Notes under the pieces: generated by a model | The model's input: only the letters and a program-made list of their open reading frames with translations | Database searches by the model: none | What the model was told of the DNA's origin: nothing | Source: Phycisphaerales bacterium | Lineage (GTDB): Bacteria > Planctomycetota > Phycisphaerae > Phycisphaerales > UBA1924 | Reading direction: 5' to 3' | DNA length: 7,858 nt | Assembly (NCBI GenBank): GCA_025453375.1 | Contig: JALOQT010000035.1 | Location: 1 to 7,858 of the forward strand | In this document: piece by piece, positions 1 through 5,018 of the stretch | How the letters are laid out: every line of letters begins with the position of its first letter | Position numbering within the stretch: position 1 is the first letter of the stretch | Translations under genes and position numbers: made by a program

Positions 1-2
1 AC

Positions 3-554
3 GCCGACCTCGCCCGCGAGCTCGAGGAAGTCAAGGCCTCCGCCGCCCGCATGCAGGGTGAAGTCCAGGCCGCCCGCACCGCTGCGCAGATGGTCAACGC
101 CATGCGCGAAGGTCGCGCGTCGATCGTCACCTTCGGCTGGAACGCCGGCTCCATGGCCCCCATCGGCCGCGATGGCGTCCGTCTCAATGACGCGGGCGAG
201 CTCGTCCGCCACGGCGAGCGCCGCCGCGAGTCCGGCTCGCTCCGCTACGTCAACGGACTGCTGGCCGATCAATCCTTCGTCATCAACTTCTCAGGCACCA
301 CGCCCGTCAAGTACGTCGAAGGCAACATCAAGGGCGGCAAGGCCGACGGCGCCTGGCTCTGGTACAACCGCCAGGGCCGCCTGACCCACCGCGAGACCTT
401 CGCCAACGGCAAGCTCGTCAGCGTCGAATCCGCCACCACCGCCCGCGATGGCAAGGTGACCTACAAGCGCCTCACCACCCAGCAGGCCCGCGACTTCTTC
501 AACGCCCGCGCGGCGGTCTTCGCCGCGATCCCCGAACTGGATCGCTCGCTCTAA
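3..554 (+). CDS. C-terminal part of a coiled-coil protein with a MORN-like repeat (5' end outside window)
   Basis: The reading frame is open from the first bases of the window, so the ATG at 51 is probably internal and the gene starts upstream. About 183 residues are visible, ending at TAA 552-554. The first 40 or so residues (ADLARELEEVKASAARMQGE and on) are charged, Ala/Leu-rich and heptad-like, typical of a coiled coil. The rest is a beta-rich region with a MORN/YwqK-like pattern: GNIKGGKADGAWLWYNRQG followed by a strand ending in FANGKLVS. Such repeats usually act as structural or membrane- or protein-binding modules; no catalytic motif is visible. The function is unknown. The gene is followed by a strong hairpin and then an independent + strand gene. 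I am sure it is coding (codon bias, clean frame) but only moderately sure of the MORN assignment. Confidence 0.75.
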   Translation, partial: ADLARELEEVKASAARMQGEVQAARTAAQMVNAMREGRASIVTFGWNAGSMAPIGRDGVRLNDAGELVRHGERRRESGSLRYVNGLLADQSFVINFSGTTPVKYVEGNIKGGKADGAWLWYNRQGRLTHRETFANGKLVSVESATTARDGKVTYKRLTTQQARDFFNARAAVFAAIPELDRSL

Positions 555-584
555 TTCTTCTGCACAGCATCCCGATATTTCTTG

Positions 585-612
585 ACGCGGCCCGGCTCAC
601 CCCGGGCCGCGT
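585..612 (+). terminator. GC-rich hairpin, candidate terminator of the upstream gene
   Basis: A perfect 11-bp inverted repeat, ACGCGGCCCGG (585-595) and CCGGGCCGCGT (602-612), encloses a 6-nt loop. It starts 30 bp after the stop codon of the first gene and lies before the next gene. The following bases (GTCATTTCC) contain only a short T-run, so it is not a textbook intrinsic terminator, but the stem is very stable and well placed. Confidence 0.5.
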
Positions 613-678
613 GTCATTTCCGGCCGCACGCATTGACCATCCACGCGCTCACCCCTGCACCGCGCCGGGGCTTTCGTG

Positions 679-684
679 TATATT
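679..684 (+). promoter_or_regulatory. -10-like box TATATT directly upstream of ATG 691
   Basis: TATATT is an AT-rich island in a GC-rich stretch and ends 6 nt before the ATG at 691. A start site 6-7 nt downstream would make a leaderless or nearly leaderless transcript. No well-spaced -35 is seen: the nearest TTGACC, at 633-638, is about 40 nt away. This is inference only. Confidence 0.3.
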
Positions 685-690
685 GACGCC

Positions 691-1752
691 ATGAGCCAGC
701 CACCTGCCTTCCCGCCGGAATACACCCCGCCGCCAGGCGCTGGTCTCCCCCCAGGTGCCAGCCTTCCACCCGGTGGCCCGCCGCCCATCCCGCCCACGCA
801 ACCCGGCCCGCTGGGCTTTGGCCAAGACCAAGTTCCACCACTGCCGGAATATTCATTCTCCAACGCCTTCAACCACGGCTGGGCCGTCTTTCGGCGTCAC
901 TGGGGTGTGTTGGTACTGGTATCGCTGGTCATCATCGCCATCAGTGTCGCCGCATCGTTCTTCTCGGAGATTCTCGGCTTCGTTTCACCGTTCTTGACGT
1001 TGATCGTCTCCTACGGCCTGCAAATCTTCCTGATCACGCCGATCACCTATGGCGCGGTGCTCGTCGCCACTCGCATGGCCCGCGGCGAGACGAGCGTCAG
1101 CCGCGTCAGCGTCGGCAACATGTTCGAGCCGCTCCAGAGTCGCTACTGGCCGAGTGTCGGCGCGGCGGCGGTCATCTTTGTCCTCTCGCTGGCGATGCTT
1201 GTCGCGTCCTTGCTGTGCGGCGGCCTCATCGGCGGCGCCATCTGGCTCGCCACCGGCATGCCCAACAGCGGAACGAGTCTCGATATCGCCAGGGGCATCG
1301 GCGTCGGTGTGGCGATCATCACGTACGTCATCACGTTGATCCCGTTGATGTGCCTGCTGCTCATGCCCGTGCTGGTCGTCGACGATCGCTCCGGCCGCAT
1401 GTCCATCGGCCGAGCACTCACGACCGCTTGGAACCTCACCCGCGGCAGGCGTTTGAGCATGCTCGCCCTTGTCGTCGTCGCCGGCATCATGGCGGCGTTG
1501 ACAGTCTTGCTGCTCTGCGTCGGCATCGTGCTCGTCGGCTATCCGTACCTGCTGGCCATCATCGGCTCCGCCGCCGCCATGCTCATCCGCCCGCTGGAAG
1601 ACCCCAACCGCTGCCCGACCTGTGGCTACAACCGCGCAAGCCTCCCACGCTGCCCCGAATGTGGCACCGACAACCCCGCCGCCTCCGCCGCCGCGCGCAT
1701 GAACCCGTTCGGCCCCACCGGCCCCGACATTCCCCTGCGTCCGTACACTTGA
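691..1752 (+). CDS. Polytopic membrane protein with proline-rich N-terminus and C-terminal zinc ribbon
   Basis: The predicted product has 353 residues. I chose ATG 691 over the in-frame GTG at 676 because a -10-like TATATT overlaps the extra codons; neither start has a clear Shine-Dalgarno. Residues 1-55 are disordered and rich in Pro and Gly. Hydrophobic segments follow at about 73-95, 100-128, 155-185, 203-232 and 256-300, suggesting five to seven membrane passes. They are separated by a positively charged loop (ALTTAWNLTRGRR) that resembles the amphipathic repeats of GlpQ-membrane-domain/DUF975-like proteins. The tail carries CPTCGYNRASLPRCPECG, with Cys 308, 311, 321 and 324 placed to bind one zinc ion, a ribbon very common on planctomycete proteins. 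It probably sits in the inner membrane with the ribbon in the cytoplasm. The function is unknown. The lipoprotein gene follows after 29 bp, so co-transcription is possible. Confidence 0.85.
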   Translation: MSQPPAFPPEYTPPPGAGLPPGASLPPGGPPPIPPTQPGPLGFGQDQVPPLPEYSFSNAFNHGWAVFRRHWGVLVLVSLVIIAISVAASFFSEILGFVSPFLTLIVSYGLQIFLITPITYGAVLVATRMARGETSVSRVSVGNMFEPLQSRYWPSVGAAAVIFVLSLAMLVASLLCGGLIGGAIWLATGMPNSGTSLDIARGIGVGVAIITYVITLIPLMCLLLMPVLVVDDRSGRMSIGRALTTAWNLTRGRRLSMLALVVVAGIMAALTVLLLCVGIVLVGYPYLLAIIGSAAAMLIRPLEDPNRCPTCGYNRASLPRCPECGTDNPAASAAARMNPFGPTGPDIPLRPYT

Positions 1753-1781
1753 CCTGTCCACGAAGCACACGGAATCTCCCC

Positions 1782-2072
1782 ATGCGCACCTCGACCCTCT
1801 CCACCCGCACACTGCACACCGTCACGCTGGCCGCGACGCTGAGCGTCACCCTCGCCCTCACCGCCGGCGGCTGCCAGACGCACCGCGACACCACGTCGGC
1901 AAGCTCGCTCAACGCCGTCTGCCCCCTCGGCGGCGAGCCGGTAGATCCGAAAATCACCAGCACCTTCGCCGGCCAGAAAGTCGCCTTCTGCTGCAACGGC
2001 TGCAAAGCCGCGTTTGACAGCAGCAACGACGCAGAAAAGCGCCGCGTGCTGGCCAAGGCACAAGGGAAGTAA
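1782..2072 (+). CDS. Small lipoprotein with YHS/TRASH-like metal-binding domain
   Basis: The predicted product has 96 residues. The frame is open much further upstream, but that part is a shadow of the preceding gene. ATG 1782 gives a proper secretion signal and has a weak GGAA 7 nt upstream. Residues 1-30 form a lipoprotein signal peptide (basic start, hydrophobic core, then TAGG before Cys31 as the predicted lipidated residue). After a short linker, residues 44-79 match the YHS/TRASH pattern: NAVCPLGGEPVDPK, a strand with FAGQKVAFCC, then NGCKAAFD. Cys47, Cys70, Cys71 and Cys74 are candidate metal ligands. The usual second Cys of the CPxCG knuckle is Gly here (CPLGG), a variant also known among YHS lipoproteins. 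Such domains bind or sense heavy metals such as copper; the metal here is inference. It likely sits on the periplasmic face of a membrane. Confidence 0.82.
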   Translation: MRTSTLSTRTLHTVTLAATLSVTLALTAGGCQTHRDTTSASSLNAVCPLGGEPVDPKITSTFAGQKVAFCCNGCKAAFDSSNDAEKRRVLAKAQGK

Positions 2073-2080
2073 GAAAGTAG

Positions 2081-2096
2081 ACGTGAGACGTGAGAC
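2081..2096. repeat. Short tandem repeat, 7-bp unit ACGTGAG
   Basis: Two perfect copies of ACGTGAG (2081-2087 and 2088-2094) plus the start of a third lie 8 bp after the lipoprotein stop codon and immediately before the palindromic element. This is one of several short-period tandem repeats confined to the intergenic spaces of this window. Confidence 0.6.
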
Positions 2097-2274
2097 GCAC
2101 CCTCATCCGCCGTGCTGCGGCTGAACGCCGCAGACGGCACCTTCTCCCGCAGGGCGGGAGAAGGGGTGATGCGGTTCGTGCGACGCTGGCGCGGCAAACC
2201 CTTCTCCTGCCTCGCGGGAGAAGGTGCCGAGACCCGCGTTGGGGGGGCAGCGGGCCGAAGGCGGATGAGGGTGC
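2097..2274. repeat. 178-bp nested palindromic (REP/MITE-like) intergenic element
   Basis: The outer arms GCACCCTCATCCGCC (2097-2111) and GGCGGATGAGGGTGC (2260-2274) are a perfect 15-bp inverted repeat. Inside lies a second perfect 15-bp pair, GGCACCTTCTCCCGC (2136-2150) and GCGGGAGAAGGTGCC (2214-2228). Three local hairpins can also form: 2109-2121 with 2127-2138 (12 bp, one bulged G at 2114); CCTTCTCCCGC (2140-2150) with 2154-2164 (11 bp, 3-nt loop AGG); and 2200-2210 with 2214-2224 (11 bp, one G-T wobble). No ORF with plausible coding character fills it, and no target-site duplication is evident at the ends. The CCTTCTCCCGC/GCGGGAGAAGG core resembles dispersed intergenic repeats of many GC-rich bacteria. 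Mobilisation in trans and a role as RNA structure are both inference. Confidence 0.75.
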
Positions 2275-2361
2275 CTGCACGCTGCGATCACGCCGTCACT
2301 GCACATCTCGTCACCCCGCCTCCGCCCCCCACGCTCACTTGCCCCGTAATACGCTCCGCCC
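2275..2361. promoter_or_regulatory. Upstream region of the channel gene with a -10-like TAATAC
   Basis: Between the palindromic element and ATG 2362 the sequence is C-rich and holds no gene. TAATAC at 2347-2352 (or the overlapping TACGCT at 2350-2355) is the only AT-rich -10-like box. It lies 6-9 nt before the start codon, which would give a leaderless or very short leader. No convincing -35 or Shine-Dalgarno is visible. Confidence 0.3.
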
Positions 2362-3201
2362 ATGAGCAATCCTCCCTCACGTGGGCTGGCGGGTGGTCGT
2401 CCGCCGATCTGGTCGGTGCCTGGCGCGCGGCGCGTGGTCGAAGCGCCGTGGTTCGGCACGATCGTCATCGCGACGATCCTCATCAACGCCGCGCTGATCG
2501 GCTGGAGCACCTACGAGCCTGCTCGCTGGATCACGCTGGCCGAGCGCGTCTGCATCGGCTTCTTCGTCGTCGAACTGCTGCTGCGTTTCCGCGCCGCCGG
2601 CAGCCTGCGGGCCTATTTCGCCGATCCGTGGAACGTCTTTGACTTCATCCTCGTCGCCACGGCGCTGATCCCCACCAGCGTCCTCGGCTCCAGCGCCGGC
2701 GAGCTGCTGCCCTTGCTGCGCATCCTGCGTGTCTTCCGCGTCCTGCGCCTCATCAAGGCGATCCCGGAACTGCGCCTGATCGTCACCGTCTTGACCCGCT
2801 CAGTAGTCAGCATGAAGTACATCGGCCTGCTGGCGGCGATCCTCTTCTACGTCTACGGCGTCATCGGCGTCAAACTCTTCGGCGCGCCGACCAGCCCCCT
2901 GCACGCCGAATACGCCACGCTGCACGAGGCGATGTTCACACTCTTTCGCGTCCTGACCGGCGACGCCTGGACCGACCTGCGCTACAAGGGCGACTTGCTC
3001 GGCTGGTCCGTCACCGCCTTTCACGTCTCGTGGATCGTGCTGAGCACCTTCATCCTCATCAACCTGATCGTCGGCGCAATCGTCAACAACTACCAGGCCG
3101 TGCAGGACATCGAACACGCCAAACACCTCGACGCCAGCGACGCCCGCCTGGAAGAACTACTCAGCGAGGTGCAGGCGATCCTCAAGAAACGCAAGGCGTG
3201 A
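2362..3201 (+). CDS. Single-domain voltage-gated cation channel (bacterial NaV/CaV type)
   Basis: The product has 279 residues, close to NaChBac and NavAb (about 270). It is a six-helix ion-transport domain expected to assemble as a homotetramer in the inner membrane. S1 is about 30-50, S2 56-77 (with Glu61 and Glu71), S3 88-105 (Asp94), S4 115-135, S5 149-173, pore helix 188-198 and S6 218-243. S4 reads LLRILRVFRVLRLIK, with gating charges R120, R123, R126, R129 and K132 every third residue. The filter is T199-G-D-A-W-T-D205, aligning with TLESW of NaChBac and NavAb. Asp replaces the key Glu, and Asp205 matches the second acidic position of the engineered calcium channel CavAb (TLDDWSD). Residues 244-279 form a charged, probably coiled-coil C-terminal helix, as in BacNaV tetramers. 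Calcium selectivity is inference. It appears to be a solo gene converging on a permease gene. Confidence 0.93.
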   Translation: MSNPPSRGLAGGRPPIWSVPGARRVVEAPWFGTIVIATILINAALIGWSTYEPARWITLAERVCIGFFVVELLLRFRAAGSLRAYFADPWNVFDFILVATALIPTSVLGSSAGELLPLLRILRVFRVLRLIKAIPELRLIVTVLTRSVVSMKYIGLLAAILFYVYGVIGVKLFGAPTSPLHAEYATLHEAMFTLFRVLTGDAWTDLRYKGDLLGWSVTAFHVSWIVLSTFILINLIVGAIVNNYQAVQDIEHAKHLDASDARLEELLSEVQAILKKRKA

Positions 3202-3268
3202 AGGCCGAGGGCATCCTCCGGGTGAGACACTCCTCCGTGCTGGCCCCACCCTCGCCCTTCCTGGTCCC
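3202..3268. other. 67-bp convergent intergenic gap
   Basis: This gap separates the stop codons of the channel (+) and the AI-2E permease (-). I see only a weak 4-bp hairpin (GAGG/CCTC) and no convincing terminator or small gene. Confidence 0.5.
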
Positions 3269-4663
3269 CTACCTGGCCACCGGCAGCGGATCCCGCGCCT
3301 GCCCTTGTGCCCATGCCGCGAAACGCGGCCAGATCACCCGCTTGAGCACGATCCGCACGCACGCCGCGACGGGGATCGCCAGCAGCAGGCCATAGAACCC
3401 TGCCAAAATCCCTCCCGCTATCGACGCAAAGAGGATCGTCGGCGTGTCCATGCCCGTTGAGTCACCCTGGATCTTCGGCGTCAGGACATAGTCATCCAGC
3501 ACCTGCGCCACGCCGTGCACCAGCAGCGGGCCAACCAGCGCCCACCACATCGCCCCGCGGAAACCATCGACCTGCCCCGTCGCGCTGAATAGCAGCAGCC
3601 CGATCGCCAACGGAATCCCCACGCCCGCGACATACGGCAGCAGCGACAGCACCCCGATGATCGGCCCCAGCACCAGCGGCGCCGGCACACCAATGGCCCA
3701 ATACCCCAGCGTGTACCACACCACCAGCACCACGCAGATCGTCAGCCGCCCGCGAATGAACCCGGCGATGACCTTGTCCATCTGCACGACGATCTCGACG
3801 ACCGGGCCCTTGCGCCGCTCAGGGATCAGACTCTGCCAAAACGCCAGCACGCGCCCCCACCCTGTGCTGAAGAAGAAGAAAAAGAACGCCGTCAGAAACG
3901 CGCCAAAACCCAGCGCAATCGCCGAGCCGGCGACGCTCGACAGCACGCCCACCACACCCGCTCCCACGCCCGCCCCCGTCGCCAGCGCCCGGCTGCTGAT
4001 CGACTCGGCATTGTCGCGCAGCCACGTCAAAGTCCGCAACCCCAGCGAATACGCCGCGGCGGCGATGCGATTCGGCTCAGCCCGCACAACCGCGCCCGGC
4101 TGCGCGTCGGCAGGTGGCACATCCTGATCAATCGCCTCAACGCGCAGATGCTCCGTCCGCAGATTGACCAGTTGCTCTCGCACACGCGTCCACATCGGCC
4201 CATGGCTCATCACCTGCGCCGCCAGGATCGTGTCATCCGGCTTCTCAACGCTCCGCGCCAGCGACGAGACCTTGCGGCTCAGCGTCTGGGCATAGTTCGC
4301 CGCCTGCACCCCGCCGACGCTCAGCCCCACCCCCGCCGGCACCAGGATCAACAGCCCCGCCAGCACGATGATCGCCCCGCACGCAAACGGCCGCGTGACG
4401 CGAACCCGCCGCGACGGGTCCGACGCCCACCGCACGATCGGCTCAAACAAATACGCCAGCGCCAACGCCAGCAGCATCGGCACCGTGACCATGCTCAGCA
4501 CATACCCAAGCCACAACACGCCGAAGATGCTCAACAGCACCAGCGCATCACGCAACGGCTGAATCTGCCACAAATGCTGCGACCACCACCCAGGCCCCCC
4601 CGCCGCGGGCGAAGCGGAAGTCGCCACGTTCCCAGCGGGTTGACCGCTCGGCGCAGGGTTCAT
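3269..4663 (-). CDS. AI-2E/PerM-family (UPF0118) membrane transporter
   Basis: The product has 464 residues, with its start at the ATG whose complement is CAT 4661-4663. The frame runs on to 4804, but that extension crosses a purine-rich intergenic repeat and reads as low-complexity SLIPYPSSLLSHP. After a disordered N-terminus (1-28), paired helices at about 38-70 and 93-118 precede a long soluble region (about 120-225). Further membrane helices lie at about 228-266, 305-327, 329-362, 370-387 and 406-442. Family hallmarks are visible: GFIRGR (301-306), LLPYVAGVG (341-349), LTPKIQG (394-400) and GGILAGFYGLLLAIP (417-431). Family members export small molecules or ions; AI-2 export by TqsA and Na+/H+ antiport have been reported, so the substrate is open. 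Six consecutive Phe (260-265) sit at the end of one helix. No Shine-Dalgarno is visible. Confidence 0.9.
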   Translation of the reverse strand: MNPAPSGQPAGNVATSASPAAGGPGWWSQHLWQIQPLRDALVLLSIFGVLWLGYVLSMVTVPMLLALALAYLFEPIVRWASDPSRRVRVTRPFACGAIIVLAGLLILVPAGVGLSVGGVQAANYAQTLSRKVSSLARSVEKPDDTILAAQVMSHGPMWTRVREQLVNLRTEHLRVEAIDQDVPPADAQPGAVVRAEPNRIAAAAYSLGLRTLTWLRDNAESISSRALATGAGVGAGVVGVLSSVAGSAIALGFGAFLTAFFFFFFSTGWGRVLAFWQSLIPERRKGPVVEIVVQMDKVIAGFIRGRLTICVVLVVWYTLGYWAIGVPAPLVLGPIIGVLSLLPYVAGVGIPLAIGLLLFSATGQVDGFRGAMWWALVGPLLVHGVAQVLDDYVLTPKIQGDSTGMDTPTILFASIAGGILAGFYGLLLAIPVAACVRIVLKRVIWPRFAAWAQGQARDPLPVAR

Positions 4664-4720
4664 CGATGGTGCGGCGTCGCCCACATCAAGATATCGGAAA
4701 TCCCCCGCTGCGGGCATGAG

Positions 4721-4770
4721 AAGGGGATGAGAGAGAAGGGATGAGGGATAGGGGATAAGGGATCGAGAAG
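4721..4770. repeat. Purine-rich degenerate tandem repeat (GGGATGA/GGGATAA type), copy 1
   Basis: Degenerate units such as GGGATGA, GGGATA and GGGATAAGG run through this segment and end in AGGGATCGAGAA (4758-4769). The 16-mer AGAAGGGATGAGGGAT (4734-4749), the 11-mer GGGATAAGGGA (4752-4762) and that final 12-mer all recur exactly at 6622-6665. It lies in the divergent spacer, upstream of the AI-2E permease start, and makes an artefactual N-terminal extension in that frame. Confidence 0.7.
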
Positions 4771-4800
4771 ACCCCGCGAGCCAGGCCATCGCTGGGTAGC

Positions 4801-4839
4801 ACACTCACTCCGTGAGTGTCATCGGTCCGCAAGGACCGA
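4801..4839. repeat. Two adjacent small hairpins in the divergent spacer
   Basis: ACACTCAC (4801-4808) pairs with GTGAGTGT (4812-4819) around a TCC loop. Three bases later TCGGTCC (4822-4828) pairs with GGACCGA (4833-4839) around GCAA, which would be a GNRA tetraloop in RNA. An alternative pairing of GTCCG (4825-4829) with CGGAC (4845-4849) competes with the second stem. They lie upstream of hflX on the + strand and of the permease on the - strand. No terminator T-run or known riboswitch class is recognised. Confidence 0.5.
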
Positions 4840-4867
4840 CCCTTCGGACGCCCCGACACCGCAACGC

Positions 4868-4945
4868 GAACGTGAACGTGAAAGATCCCGAAACAACGCA
4901 CACCCCCATCACATCGGCAGCCTTCACGTTCCCATGCACGTTCCC
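4868..4945. repeat. GAACGT tandem and its inverted copy
   Basis: GAACGT is repeated in tandem at 4868-4873 and 4874-4879 and runs on into GAA. Its reverse complement TTCACGTTC occurs at 4923-4931, and ACGTTCCC recurs at 4926-4933 and 4938-4945 with a 12-bp period. This is another short-period repeat restricted to the divergent spacer. With the neighbouring repeats it leaves little unstructured sequence in 4664-5018, and I see no clear promoter there. Confidence 0.5.
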
Positions 4946-4974
4946 CCTCCTCCCCCCATAACCTCCAACCACCA

Positions 4975-5014
4975 CATTTGGCCAATTGGCCATGTGGCCC
5001 GTCGGCCCTATGCC
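4975..5014. repeat. 8-bp tandem array (CATTTGGC consensus), copy 1, running into the hflX start
   Basis: Five consecutive octamers can be read in register: CATTTGGC, CAATTGGC, CATGTGGC, CCGTCGGC and CCTATGCC, increasingly degenerate. Units 1-3 contain the perfect 14-bp palindrome TGGCCAATTGGCCA (4979-4992). The array covers the in-frame start candidates TTG 4986, ATG 4992 and ATG 5010, and ends 5 bp before ATG 5019. A second five-unit array lies at 6776-6815. Confidence 0.7.
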
Positions 5015-5018
5015 CCCC

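Noticed and set aside
1743..1777. Promoter TTGACC (1749-1754) plus GAATCT (1772-1777) for the lipoprotein gene
   Set aside because: The -10 match is poor and the -35 overlaps the previous stop codon; co-transcription with the membrane protein explains the layout as well.
1215..1781. Upstream extension of the lipoprotein frame
   Set aside because: It overlaps the membrane protein in another frame and reads as Arg/His-rich nonsense; the signal peptide begins exactly at ATG 1782.
985..1812. Long - strand open frame opposite the zinc-ribbon membrane protein
   Set aside because: Its composition is Asp/Gly/Ala/His/Gln-rich without domains, typical of an antisense shadow in GC-rich coding DNA.
2241..2247. 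Run of seven G as a quadruplex or phase-variation tract
   Set aside because: It is a single G-run without three partners and lies in non-coding repeat sequence, so there is too little evidence.
2097..2274. Complete insertion sequence
   Set aside because: There is no transposase ORF and no visible target duplication; at most it is a non-autonomous element.
2090..2642. Short open frames across the palindromic element
   Set aside because: They consist of Arg/Gly/Pro-rich translation of the inverted repeats and run into the channel gene in the wrong frame.
4664..4804. N-terminal extension of the AI-2E permease frame to 4804 (or a start at 4717)
   Set aside because: The added residues are low-complexity and come from the purine-rich intergenic repeat; family-like sequence only begins after ATG 4663.
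4721..5014. CRISPR-like array
   Set aside because: Units are 6-12 bp, degenerate and contiguous, without regular spacers, and no cas gene is present.
4986..5018. hflX starting at TTG 4986, ATG 4992 or ATG 5010
   Set aside because: These codons are part of the octamer array and encode Met/Pro-rich sequence unlike the HflX N-terminus. The possibility is kept as a finding but not chosen as the start.
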